From Shewanella pealeana ATCC 700345 (GTDB lineage: Bacteria; Pseudomonadota; Gammaproteobacteria; Enterobacterales; Shewanellaceae): DNA of 64,000 nucleotides. A program made the translations under genes and the position numbers. The DNA is taken from the NCBI RefSeq assembly GCF_000018285.1, contig NC_009901.1:4339001-4403000 (forward strand), read 5' to 3'. Within the stretch, counting starts at the first letter, position 1. Every line of letters starts with the position of its first letter. Positions 30,592-40,121 of the stretch are shown here, one piece after another. The notes below the pieces were generated by a model that saw only the letters and a list, made by a program, of their open reading frames with translations, was not told the DNA's origin and searched no databases.

Positions 30592-31896
30592 TTAGAATGG
30601 TTGATTCACCATGATCCAGAATTGATTCGATTCGGCGCTAAAAGCAAGCTCTGCACGCACTACGATACTTTCAACTTCAAATCGCGCTCCAAAACCTGCC
30701 GACCACTTCAAATCTTCATGTAACGCGCTGGCATTAAAGTCATCACTCACCTGCCCCGCCTCAGCAAAGGCAACCCACTGCCACCAAGGCACATCGTATA
30801 AGTTAAATACTGGCCACTCTTGCAATGGTTGCCATCTAGGTTGCACGCGATATTCTGCGCTATAGAGCACTGCTGAGCGGCCAGTGTAACGCTTGCTGGT
30901 GTAACCACGCAGGCGTTCAAATCCGCCTAAGCTTATCCCTGCAAAACTAGGGGGTTGATGCAAGTCATCTTCAGAACCTGAGGTCCAAGTTGGCGTATCG
31001 GCTAAATAAAAGTTAAACGCTAAAATTTGCTGACCAAACCATTCATTAGAATCGATAGACACGAAAGCGCTTTGCTCAAACTCCCAAGTGGTCCAACTAT
31101 TGCGAGAACCGCTACCAAAGTCGCGAGTCACCTTGAAGCTTGTTTGTCCGCCTTGACTACTATTTTTGCCGTTATCACGGTTATCCCAATCTAGCTCTAG
31201 CGCAAGCCCCTTGGCCTCTTCGGGTAAAAACTCAAAGCCCTCTAACTCCCGACTCTGGCTAAAAGGGCTAAATTTTAGGCTGGTGACACCTGATTCGAGT
31301 GGGTTCCAACTAATATCGCCTCTTGCACGCCCAAGGCTACGCACAGTACCTTGACTACCACGTCCTATTGGCAAAATATATCTGGCATGAAACTTAGTAT
31401 AAGATTCATCACCTAAGGTTATTGTTCGCTCGTTCTCTCCCAAGGCTCCAGCTTGCTGCGGCACATAATAGACCCCCTCTTGAAAGCGGGCTTGATAAGT
31501 TTCTATCGAGAATAACCATTGATCAATGGAAGGAATTTGGTAGTCGTTAAAACGCAGGTAACTTACCCAACTATTATTGGTGCTATATACACCAATACCC
31601 AATATCGAGGACTGGATCTGCCCGGCGTGTTTAAGTACACCGGCTCCACCAAAGGCGGTACTTAAACTTTCACTGGAAAAAGCGAAAGGCACCGCTGCAA
31701 ACTCTGCTTGATAATCGGGTAGCTTATCATCGCCCTGCTTAGACTTGGCTGTAGCCTTAGGCGAAACAGATTCTATAATCACAGTTTCTTCGCCCGAACG
31801 CTGCTCTTTAGTTATCTCAGTCGAAGTTGGCGCGGCAAAAGCCAGTGGCGACATTAGCCCTAATGCGGTAAAAGTACGCAATAAATAAGTTTTCAA
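30592..31896 (-). CDS. Omp85-type (BamA/TamA-like) outer membrane barrel without POTRA domains
   Basis: A 434-aa exported protein; signal peptide cleaved at about SPLAFA|APT. A low-complexity linker (~25-60) is followed by a barrel. Near the C-terminus is LGGFERLRGYTSKRYTGRS, matching the Omp85 L6-loop motif (R-G-Y/F), then AEYRVQPRW, ending in NQPF. There is no room for POTRA domains, so it is not a BamA or TamA orthologue; it resembles the short bacterial-surface-antigen proteins of unknown role. The start must be the TTG at 31896: an in-frame stop lies just upstream and the next Met is inside the signal peptide. Confidence 0.75.
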   Translation of the reverse strand: MKTYLLRTFTALGLMSPLAFAAPTSTEITKEQRSGEETVIIESVSPKATAKSKQGDDKLPDYQAEFAAVPFAFSSESLSTAFGGAGVLKHAGQIQSSILGIGVYSTNNSWVSYLRFNDYQIPSIDQWLFSIETYQARFQEGVYYVPQQAGALGENERTITLGDESYTKFHARYILPIGRGSQGTVRSLGRARGDISWNPLESGVTSLKFSPFSQSRELEGFEFLPEEAKGLALELDWDNRDNGKNSSQGGQTSFKVTRDFGSGSRNSWTTWEFEQSAFVSIDSNEWFGQQILAFNFYLADTPTWTSGSEDDLHQPPSFAGISLGGFERLRGYTSKRYTGRSAVLYSAEYRVQPRWQPLQEWPVFNLYDVPWWQWVAFAEAGQVSDDFNASALHEDLKWSAGFGARFEVESIVVRAELAFSAESNQFWIMVNQPF

Positions 31897-31967
31897 TTTA
31901 AAAGATCTTCATTCTGATGAAGGGCATCCAGCCTCAATCACCACTACAGAATAAGGTGTTTATTTGC

Positions 31968-33044
31968 TCAATCTAGGCAAACAGCGACTCGGGGAGTCAA
32001 TTTAGTCACAAGTTCGTAGGCGATAGTCCCAATATGCTCTGCCACCTCCTCTACCGGAAGGTCTTTCCCCCAAAGCACGGCTTTATCGCCAACATTATCC
32101 TTAGCACCAGCGCCAAGATCCACCGTCAACATGTCCATTGAGACGCGACCAACGATAGGTGCTAATCGACCGTTTATCAGTACTGGGGTTCCTAACGGCG
32201 CATTTCTTGGATAACCATCACCATAACCGATAGCAACAACTCCAAGTTTGGTATCTTTCTCTGCAACCCAATGACTACCATAACCAACGGGTTGTCCAGC
32301 TTTATGATCGCGAATCGCAATCAGCTGCGACACTAGCTCCATCGCAGGAATAAGCCCGTGTTTGGTACCTAGATCGCCAACCACAGGAGATACACCATAG
32401 AGCGCAATACCAGGGCGGATCCAACTTGCTTGGCTTTGCTGCCAAAAGAGTGCGCCAGCCGAGTTGGCTAGAGTACGATCGCCAAGTAAGTCTTTAGTTA
32501 GTTCTTCGAAAACAGCAATCTGCTTGGCAGTACAGTCATTATCTGGTTCATCGGCACAGGCAAAGTGGGTCATCAAGTTAATTGGCTTGGCGATATTGTC
32601 ACAGGCTAATAGACGCTGATAAATCTGATGAAATTCATCAGGTACAAACCCGAGTCGATGCATACCAGAGTCTACTTTCATCCACACTGTGACGGGTTTG
32701 TTCAACTCTGCCTGCTCGAGCATTTCGATTTGTGACTCGTGGTGAACCACAGTTTCAATATCATGCTCAACTAAGGTGACTAAATCAGTCGCTCGGAAAA
32801 AGCCTTCCAATAATAAAAGCTTGGCCTTAACACCGCCCGCTCGAAGCGCTAATGCTTCTTCGAGCCGGGCTAGGCCAAAACCGTCGGCATTATCTAAACA
32901 TTGAGCGACATTGAGTAAGCCATGGCCATAGCCATTAGCTTTAACAACCGCCATCACTTTACTCGATGGGGCTAATTCATGCAGCCGAGCAAGATTATTC
33001 TTCAATGCATGGCGGCTGATTTCTGCTCGTGGGAATGGTTTCAA
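31968..33044 (-). CDS. alr: Alanine racemase
   Basis: A 358-aa PLP enzyme that interconverts L- and D-alanine for peptidoglycan. The PLP lysine is Lys35 in [12 protein letters not shown]. The second catalytic base is the Tyr in [11 protein letters not shown]. The motif [11 protein letters not shown] and the C-terminal [12 protein letters not shown] are typical. It lies downstream of dnaB in the same direction, an order common in Gammaproteobacteria, but a terminator-like hairpin separates them. Confidence 0.96.
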
Positions 33045-33065
33045 GAGTAACCTTGTTTATCTAAT

Positions 33066-33093
33066 CTAAAAATAAGAGCCTCATTGAGGCTCT
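33066..33093 (-). terminator. Probable terminator between dnaB and alr
   Basis: The stem AGAGCCTCA/TGAGGCTCT is followed on the minus strand by TATTTTTAG. Termination may be partial, as alr lacks an obvious strong promoter. Confidence 0.65.
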
Positions 33094-33137
33094 ATTGTAT
33101 TTTATCACTGTGTAAAAAAAGTGATGATGACCAATAA

Positions 33138-34544
33138 TTAATCTTCTTCGAATTGCGGACCTGCATAATTGTCAAAACGAGAGAATTGGCCTTGGAAGGT
33201 TAAGCGCACGCGGCCAATAGGACCGTTACGTTGCTTACCAATAATGATCTCAGCAGTACCTTTATCTTCAGAATCGTTGTTATACACTTCATCACGATAA
33301 ATAAACATGATCAAATCCGCATCCTGCTCAATCGCGCCCGATTCACGCAAATCCGAGTTTACAGGACGTTTATCGGCACGTTGCTCCAATGAGCGGTTAA
33401 GCTGTGACAATGCTACTACTGGGATCTCTAGCTCTTTTGCCAAAGCTTTTAATGAGCGAGAGATTTCTGAGATCTCCAATGTACGGTTATCTTTTAGCGC
33501 TGGCACCTGCATCAACTGAAGGTAATCGATCATGATCATCGACAGGCCTCCGTATTCACGGGCGATACGTCTGGCTCGACTGCGTACATCGGTTGGGGTT
33601 AATCCTGAGCCGTCATCGATATACATCTTACCTTGCTCAAGCATGATCCCCATGGTTGAGGATACGCGAGCCCAATCGTCATCATCTAGCTGACCAGTAC
33701 GAATTTTTGTTTGATCGACGCGACCGAGTGAGGCCAACATACGCATCATGATCTGTTCTGAAGGCATCTCCAAGCTGAAAATAAGCACGGGCTTGTCTTC
33801 ATGCAGCGCCGCTTGCTCACACAAGTTCATCGCAAAGGTGGTTTTACCCATAGATGGACGCGCCGCAACAATGATCAAATCGCCAGACTGGAAACCTGCG
33901 GTCATTTTATCTAAATCGCCAAAACCGCTCGACACTCCGGTTACACCGTTGGTCGGGTTATTGTAGAGTTCTTCGATTTTATCGACAGTTTTCTCTAGAA
34001 TCGCCTTGATACCTTCAGGGCCTTCGTTGGCGTTAGCACGCTGCTCTGCAATTTTAAACACTTTGGTTTCGGCTAAATCGAGTAGCTCACTCGAATTACG
34101 CCCTTCAGGGTTAAAACCTGCATCGGCAATTTCATTGGCCACCTTGATCATATCGCGAACAACGGCACGCTCACGCACAATACTGGCATAAGAGAGGATA
34201 TTACCGGCACTCGGGGTATTTTTGGCTATCTCACCAATGTAGGCAAATCCTCCGACATCTTCGAGTTGGTCTTCGAGTTCTAATTGTTCAGAGACAGTAA
34301 TTAAGTCAATCGGTTGACCCGCACTGACTAAAGACTCCATCGCAGTAAAAATCGTACCGTGAGCACGCGAATAGAAGTCTTCTTTAACAACTGCTTCAGC
34401 CACTCTGTCCCAAGCGTCAGAGTCCAACATCAAACCACCGAGAACCGATTGCTCAGCTTCAATTGAATGCGGTGGCATCTTCAGCGCGTCCATCTGAAGA
34501 TCTCTTGGTTTCTCTTTGCCCTTAAAGGCGCGTTGTTGTGACAT
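33138..34544 (-). CDS. dnaB: Replicative DNA helicase
   Basis: A 468-aa hexameric helicase that unwinds DNA at the replication fork. The N-terminal DnaG-interacting domain begins at PPHSIEAEQSVLGGLMLD. Walker A is AARPSMGKTTFAMN, Walker B is MIMIDYLQLM, and the arginine-finger region SELRESGAIEQDADLIMF-like DLRESGAIEQDADLIMFI is intact. The ATG at 34544 has GGAG 6 bp upstream; the frame reaches 34574, but the homologous start is MSQQRAFKGKEK. No intein is present. Confidence 0.97.
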   Translation of the reverse strand: MSQQRAFKGKEKPRDLQMDALKMPPHSIEAEQSVLGGLMLDSDAWDRVAEAVVKEDFYSRAHGTIFTAMESLVSAGQPIDLITVSEQLELEDQLEDVGGFAYIGEIAKNTPSAGNILSYASIVRERAVVRDMIKVANEIADAGFNPEGRNSSELLDLAETKVFKIAEQRANANEGPEGIKAILEKTVDKIEELYNNPTNGVTGVSSGFGDLDKMTAGFQSGDLIIVAARPSMGKTTFAMNLCEQAALHEDKPVLIFSLEMPSEQIMMRMLASLGRVDQTKIRTGQLDDDDWARVSSTMGIMLEQGKMYIDDGSGLTPTDVRSRARRIAREYGGLSMIMIDYLQLMQVPALKDNRTLEISEISRSLKALAKELEIPVVALSQLNRSLEQRADKRPVNSDLRESGAIEQDADLIMFIYRDEVYNNDSEDKGTAEIIIGKQRNGPIGRVRLTFQGQFSRFDNYAGPQFEED

Positions 34545-34667
34545 TAAATCTCCAAAATTCCAACGTTTAAGCAAAATGTGGTATAAAACCGTGGTAAAAC
34601 AGAGCAGGCTTTTAACATCATACGACCTGCAACTAAAAATAAACTATAACAATATTAAGGAAAGAAC

Positions 34668-36899
34668 ATGCGCAATGCATTGATTGCCGCCATCGCTCTA
34701 TCTTCGGGGATGCTGCCATCAGCCGTAGCATTGGCTGATGAAGGACAGTGGCAACCCTATCAAATGCCATCCATCGCCGATAAGCTCAGCGAACGTGGCA
34801 TCGATATTCCGGCTAAACAGTTAGCAGACTTAACCAGCTACCCTATGAATGCTGTAGTCGGACTGGGCTATTGTACCGCCAGTTTTGTTTCGCCCCAAGG
34901 CTTAGTTGTGACAAACCATCATTGTGCCTATCGCGCCATTCAATATAACAGCAAAAAAGAGCATAACTATCTGGCAGATGGCTTTTTAGCGACCAGTAAA
35001 GATAAAGAACCGACAGCGGGGCCAAACGAGCGCCTTTATATCACCGAAGTGGTTACCGATGTATCAGAGCGAGTCAAAAAACAGATTGGTGACGATCCGC
35101 TTAAGCGTTATGAGAATATCCAAGCCAATCGCAAAGCCTTAATCAAAGAGTGCGAAAGCGATGATAACTATCGCTGCTCGGTAAGAAGCTTCCATAACGG
35201 TCTTGAGTATTACCTGATCAAGCAGCTCATTATTCGTGACGTGCGCTTAGTGTACGCGCCACCAGAAAGTGCAGGCGCCTTTGGTGGTGATATCGACAAC
35301 TACGAATATCCACGCCACTCTGCTGATTTTACCTTTCTGCGTGCCTACGTTGGTAAAGACGGCAAACCAGCAGCTTTTGCTGAAGACAACGTACCTTACG
35401 TGCCTAAGAGCTATTTAAAGATTAATGCCGACGGTGTAAAAGCCGGTGACGGTGTATTTGTGGCAGGCTACCCAGGTTCAACCAGCCGCTACCGCTTAAC
35501 CAGCGAACTTAAGTTTGCTAGCGATTGGCTATATCCAACGCTTGCGACGCGTTATCAGCTACGCATCGATACTATCGAAGCCATGAGCACAAACAATAAA
35601 GACGTTAAAATCAAGTACGCGGGCACGCTTGCTGGTATGGCAAACCGTATGAAGAAGTACAACGGTTTGTTAGATGGCTTTAAAGCGACTGATATAACGG
35701 GCATTAAGCAAAGCCGTGAGGATGATTTTAGCGCATGGCTTGCAAAAGACCCCGAGTACCAATCTTTCCAAACTCAATTTGATGAGCTTGAAACCCTGTT
35801 GGTCCAGCAACGCCAGCTACGCCAAGGCCGTTACTACTTTGAAAACGCCCAAAGCAGTGCACTGCTCGCTACCGCTAACAAGCTTTACCGCTTAGCCAAA
35901 GAGAAGCAAAAGAGCGATGCTGAACGTGAGGAGGGTTATCAAGAGCGCGACATGAAGATGTTTAAAGCGCGCCTTAAGCGTTTAGACTCGAGCTTTGCCA
36001 TCAGCGTCGATAAAACCCTGTGGATGCAGGACTTAAAAGCCTACCTTGCCCAAGACAATCGCGTAGCAGAGCTTGATGCCATGCTCAATGAAGGTGATAG
36101 TGATAGTGATAGCGAGATCAGCCTGAGCGAAAAGCTTGATGCACTGTACGCGCTTAGCTCGCTAACAGAGAAAGACAAGCGTCTTGCCTGGATGAACGCC
36201 GATGCAGCAGAGTTTGAGACTAGCGCCGATCCATTTATCCGCCTTGCTGTTGCCCTGTACCCGCAAAATATGCAGGCAGAGAAAGATGCTAAGACGTTAG
36301 CAGGTAAGCTATCCAAAGCTCGTCCTGACTATATGAAGGCCATTATCGCTTACAACAAGGCCAATGGCTGGCCAGTCTACCCTGATGCTAACGGTACGCT
36401 ACGTATCACCTATGGTATGGTAGACGGTTACCAATCAACTGATGCGCTTTATAAGCAGCCCTTTACTCGCTTAGAAGGCATTGTAGCTAAGCATACTGGT
36501 GTAGAGCCGTTTAACGCGCCAACAAAACTACTAGAGGCGATTGAGGCTAAGCGTTTTGGTAGCCACGCGGTAGAAACCGTTTATCAAGATCCTGCTTCTT
36601 GGTTATGCCGCCTATTCTCTTGTTTAGATAAGCCTGAGAACTTTGGTTCAGTGCCTGTTAACTTCTTATCGAGCGTTGACACCACTGGCGGTAACTCTGG
36701 CTCTCCAGTATTTAATGGAAAAGGCGAGCTAGTCGGCCTTAACTTTGACTCGACTTACGAAGCAATTACTAAAGACTGGTTCTTTAATCCAACCATCACC
36801 CGCGCCGTACACGTGGATATTCGCTATATCCTCTGGATGATGGATGAGGTAGATAACGCACAAAATCTGATTGAAGAGCTAGACTTAGTGAACAACTAA
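34668..36899 (+). CDS. S46-family dipeptidyl-peptidase (DPP11-like)
   Basis: 743 aa with a signal peptide cleaved at about AVALA|DEG, so periplasmic. The chymotrypsin-like triad is His85 (VTNHHCAYRA), an Asp in GGDIDNYEYPRHS and Ser677 (TTGGNSGSPVF). S46 enzymes remove dipeptides from peptide N-termini. In the family the residue 18 positions after the catalytic Ser sets specificity: Gly in DPP7, Arg or Ser in DPP11, which prefers Asp/Glu at P1. Here it is Ser695 (LNFDSTYE), so acidic P1 preference is expected. AAGGA precedes the ATG. The gene is divergent from dnaB. Confidence 0.92.
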   Translation: MRNALIAAIALSSGMLPSAVALADEGQWQPYQMPSIADKLSERGIDIPAKQLADLTSYPMNAVVGLGYCTASFVSPQGLVVTNHHCAYRAIQYNSKKEHNYLADGFLATSKDKEPTAGPNERLYITEVVTDVSERVKKQIGDDPLKRYENIQANRKALIKECESDDNYRCSVRSFHNGLEYYLIKQLIIRDVRLVYAPPESAGAFGGDIDNYEYPRHSADFTFLRAYVGKDGKPAAFAEDNVPYVPKSYLKINADGVKAGDGVFVAGYPGSTSRYRLTSELKFASDWLYPTLATRYQLRIDTIEAMSTNNKDVKIKYAGTLAGMANRMKKYNGLLDGFKATDITGIKQSREDDFSAWLAKDPEYQSFQTQFDELETLLVQQRQLRQGRYYFENAQSSALLATANKLYRLAKEKQKSDAEREEGYQERDMKMFKARLKRLDSSFAISVDKTLWMQDLKAYLAQDNRVAELDAMLNEGDSDSDSEISLSEKLDALYALSSLTEKDKRLAWMNADAAEFETSADPFIRLAVALYPQNMQAEKDAKTLAGKLSKARPDYMKAIIAYNKANGWPVYPDANGTLRITYGMVDGYQSTDALYKQPFTRLEGIVAKHTGVEPFNAPTKLLEAIEAKRFGSHAVETVYQDPASWLCRLFSCLDKPENFGSVPVNFLSSVDTTGGNSGSPVFNGKGELVGLNFDSTYEAITKDWFFNPTITRAVHVDIRYILWMMDEVDNAQNLIEELDLVNN

Positions 36900-37021
36900 T
36901 TCGGCTAGGCGACATACTTAAAAGGCATATGAGTTCTGCTCATATGCCTTTTTACTTGAACAGCTACTCATGCTCTACCTTGCTACTTTTCCTCGAGCTA
37001 TCTCGATATCTAGATGGGTAT

Positions 37022-37300
37022 TATACCAATCAGTATAAGAAGTTGATCTACTCAGAGCGTTTTTGGCAAACTAATTCAAGGCGAATAGCTGAAAGAATGG
37101 TATTCCCTTGTGAAGCTGTTCAACACAGAATTAGGAAGCCAAAACGCTCCAGAATGGCGAGTTTTAGCAGTTCTGATGCTGTGACTCTTAAGGAACAAGA
37201 GGGAGCTTAACCCTAGTTCAACTATGCTCTTCACTCGCTGCCTTGCCTCATAACAGCTAAACTCTCGCTGAGCGACCAAATCTTTATACTGATTGATATT
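37022..37300. repeat. MITE-like dispersed repeat, copy B
   Basis: About 279 bp, in the opposite orientation to the copy at 2860-3189. The left end is ATACCAATCAGTATAAGAAG and the right end is CTTTATACTGATTGATATT, so the ends are imperfect inverted repeats. It is similar to copy A over most of its length but lacks ~49 bp. Open frames that cross it have no coding character. Confidence 0.8.
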
Positions 37301-37369
37301 AATGCCAACAAGCTTTTTGCATTGGATTGTATTTTCTTGCTTGAGCTAAACACTGAATATGCCCAATAT

Positions 37370-37394
37370 TGACGGGCTAAAGCCCGACCTACAA
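37370..37394. repeat. REP-like palindromic unit
   Basis: TGACGGGCTAAAGCCCGACC has the palindromic core CGGGCT-AA-AGCCCG followed by TACA. It resembles the widespread REP sequence GTAGGTCGGGCTTTAGCCCG on the other strand. Only one clear unit is present here. Confidence 0.6.
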
Positions 37395-37402
37395 CAAATT
37401 GG

Positions 37403-37447
37403 CCTTTCCTGCCTTTCCTGCCTTTCCTGCCTTTCCTGCCTTTCCTG
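37403..37447. repeat. 9-bp tandem repeat, five units
   Basis: Five exact copies of CCTTTCCTG. Read on the minus strand in one frame it gives a Gly-Arg-Lys repeat, but the surrounding frame shows no coding character. It shares the core CTGCCTTTCCT with the array at 54254. Confidence 0.95.
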
Positions 37448-37467
37448 CAATGCCATTTTTCAGGCAT

Positions 37468-37506
37468 AAAAAAACGCCGCACTAATAAATTAGTACGGCG
37501 TTTTTA
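37468..37506 (-). terminator. Terminator of the rpsF-priB-rpsR-rplI operon
   Basis: The inverted repeat AACGCCGTACTAAT/ATTAGTGCGGCGTT (one mismatch), with a run of A on the left, reads as a stem plus U-run on the minus strand just after rplI. Confidence 0.9.
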
Positions 37507-37533
37507 ATTAAAGCATTTGCTTAGAGCAAATTA

Positions 37534-37986
37534 TTAAGCTTCTGCAACAACAGAAAGTTTAACGATTGCTTTAACTTCAGTGTGAACTTGAACTTCAACT
37601 TCGAATTCACCAGTAGTGCGGATAGCACCTAGTGGAAGACGAACTTCGCTCTTAGCTAGTTCAACACCAGCAGCTGTAACTGCATCAGCGATATCACGGT
37701 TGCCAATTGAACCGAATAGCTTGCCTTCGTCACCAGCTTTAGAAGCGATAACAACAGACTCAAGTGCAGAGATTTTCTCAGCGCGTTGAGTTGCAGCAGC
37801 TAGGTCAGCAGCTAACTTAGCTTCTAGATCAGCACGACGTGCTTCAAAAACTTCAGTGTTAGCAGTGTTAGCAACAACAGCTTTACCTTGTGGTAAAAGG
37901 AAGTTACGTGCGTAACCAGCTTTTACAGAAACTTGGTCACCCAAGTTGCCTAGGTTAGCGATTTTATCAAGTAAAATAACGTTCAT
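37534..37986 (-). CDS. rplI: 50S ribosomal protein L9
   Basis: A 150-aa protein with the L9 N-terminal domain ([19 protein letters not shown], then [17 protein letters not shown]), a long connecting helix rich in Ala/Glu, and the C-terminal rRNA-binding domain. It is the last gene of the rpsF-priB-rpsR-rplI operon, 27 bp after rpsR. Confidence 0.98.
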   Translation of the reverse strand: MNVILLDKIANLGNLGDQVSVKAGYARNFLLPQGKAVVANTANTEVFEARRADLEAKLAADLAAATQRAEKISALESVVIASKAGDEGKLFGSIGNRDIADAVTAAGVELAKSEVRLPLGAIRTTGEFEVEVQVHTEVKAIVKLSVVAEA

Positions 37987-38013
37987 TTTATATTCCTCTA
38001 AATTAATGCAGTA

Positions 38014-38558
<545 letters not shown>

Positions 38559-38566
38559 AAAAAAAC

Positions 38567-38980
38567 TTACTCAGCAGTGTTTTCAGCGCTTTCTTCAGCT
38601 TCTTCAGTAGCTTCTGCACGAGGTGCACGCTCTTCAGATGAACGACGTGTGTCGCGCTCGTCTTTAGCTTTAGCCATTGGAGATGCTTCAGTGATGGCAG
38701 CTTTAGTACGCATAACCATGCTACGCAAAACAGCGTCGTTGAAACGGAAAGCTGTTTCAAGTTCTTCAACCGCTTCTGCAGTAGTCTCTACGTTCATAAG
38801 AACATAGTGAGCTTTATGCAATTCGATGATTGGGTAAGCCAATTGACGACGGCCCCAGTCTTCTAAACGGTGGATTTGACCGCCAGCTTGGGTAAGAATA
38901 CCCGTGTAACGTTCGATCATACCTGGCACTTGTTCACTCTGATCAGGGTGAACTAAAAATACGATTTCATAATGACGCAT
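38567..38980 (-). CDS. rpsF: 30S ribosomal protein S6
   Basis: 137 aa from the ATG at 38980, which has AAGGAG 7 bp upstream; the frame extends further upstream but without coding character. [18 protein letters not shown] is the typical S6 start. The tail after residue ~105 is long and acidic ([15 protein letters not shown]). Such Glu-rich ends are where RimK adds glutamates in E. coli; whether that happens here is unknown. First gene of the operon. Confidence 0.97.
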   Translation of the reverse strand: MRHYEIVFLVHPDQSEQVPGMIERYTGILTQAGGQIHRLEDWGRRQLAYPIIELHKAHYVLMNVETTAEAVEELETAFRFNDAVLRSMVMRTKAAITEASPMAKAKDERDTRRSSEERAPRAEATEEAEESAENTAE

Positions 38981-39303
38981 TTTTTGCTCCTTACGGTTAT
39001 CTAGCCTCGTTGTTGGCTCAGTCAAACCTAATAGAGGCAAGGAACTAATTAAAGTGACTGAATTAAGCCGCGGAATATTACATAAACCAAAGCAAAAATT
39101 CAAGCAATTATTAACCACTTTGATAATGGTCTAATGAATTGGAGCAGGTAACCCGGCAAACCTTCGCTAGTCTTGGGTCACGTTCTCCGCCTTATAGGCT
39201 GAAAAGCTAATACAATCTAGTTTGCGCCTAAGCTGATTCTAGGTATTATGTCGCTACGACAAAGTGATGATAAACCCCCCAAACAACATCAAGAATAAGA
39301 ATA

Positions 39304-40047
39304 ATGCTAAAAACTGTCTTCATTGTATTTGGTCTTTTGTGCTCCCCCGCTGCCTTCGCACTAGTGCCGCCTGATTATCAAGAGCCTCCGAGCGATCTTA
39401 CCGCCGAAATTGAAGCGGGTTTTCAGCTAAATACAGGTAATACTGAGTCTAGTAGCTTCAACGGTAGAACCAAACTCGTTTACGACACCACTCAGACAAG
39501 GCAGGAAGGAACGGTTAAAGCCTACTTTGCTGCCGATAATGAGAAAACGACGGCAGAGAAGTATGACCTACAACTTCAGTCAAACTATAAGATTAGTGGT
39601 GGCTACTTTTTTGGTCGAGGTGACTTCACTTGGGATCAATTTGGTAGTTATACGCGTATATCAACGGTTTCAGGCGGTTATGGTTTCGATGCTGTTAGCA
39701 CCTCAAAGACTAACCTCAGTTTAGAAATTGGTCCGGGTTATCGATATAACCTGCCGATTGCCACTGACGATGCCCCGATTCCCGAAGCCAATAAAGACCT
39801 TATTTTACGTACAGCGGCAAAATTTGAGATGAAGCTGCAGGAATACACCAGCCTTAATGCGGATCTCACCGCCGAAACGGGTGAAGACAACAATACACTG
39901 ACGCTGGATATGAGCTACAAAAATACCCTGTTCCAAGACTGGGCATTTAAAATAGGCGTCAACGTGAAATACACCGAAGTGGTACCAGAAGGCTCGAAGC
40001 AAACCGATACTATAACCACCTTCAACTTGCTCTATACCTTTCAATAA
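39304..40047 (+). CDS. DUF481 (YdiY-like) outer membrane protein
   Basis: A 247-aa exported beta-barrel; signal peptide cleaved at about PAAFA|LVP. The DUF481 pattern is clear: an N-terminal strand AEIEAGFQLNTGNTESSSFNG followed by repeated amphipathic strands, and a C-terminal TFNLLYTFQ. E. coli YdiY is acid-inducible; the role of the family is not known. Confidence 0.85.
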   Translation: MLKTVFIVFGLLCSPAAFALVPPDYQEPPSDLTAEIEAGFQLNTGNTESSSFNGRTKLVYDTTQTRQEGTVKAYFAADNEKTTAEKYDLQLQSNYKISGGYFFGRGDFTWDQFGSYTRISTVSGGYGFDAVSTSKTNLSLEIGPGYRYNLPIATDDAPIPEANKDLILRTAAKFEMKLQEYTSLNADLTAETGEDNNTLTLDMSYKNTLFQDWAFKIGVNVKYTEVVPEGSKQTDTITTFNLLYTFQ

Positions 40048-40069
40048 CCGCTAACGTCACAAACAATAA

Positions 40070-40096
40070 AGGGCAAGCTCTGTCGAGTTTGCCCTT
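40070..40096. terminator. Terminator between convergent genes
   Basis: The stem AGGGCAAGCTC/GAGTTTGCCCT (one G-T type mismatch) lies between the DUF481 gene and the convergent peptidase gene. Confidence 0.65.
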
Positions 40097-40121
40097 CACA
40101 ATTAATGGACCGAATTACAAC

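Noticed and set aside
36929..37210. Plus-strand frame of 93 codons after the S46 gene
   Set aside because: Most of it lies in the MITE-like copy B; the same element at 2860-3189 does not keep the frame open.
37231..37482. Minus-strand frame with a Gly-Arg-Lys repeat
   Set aside because: The repeat comes from the CCTTTCCTG tandem array, and the frame covers a MITE end and a REP-like palindrome; it has no ribosome-binding site or family resemblance.
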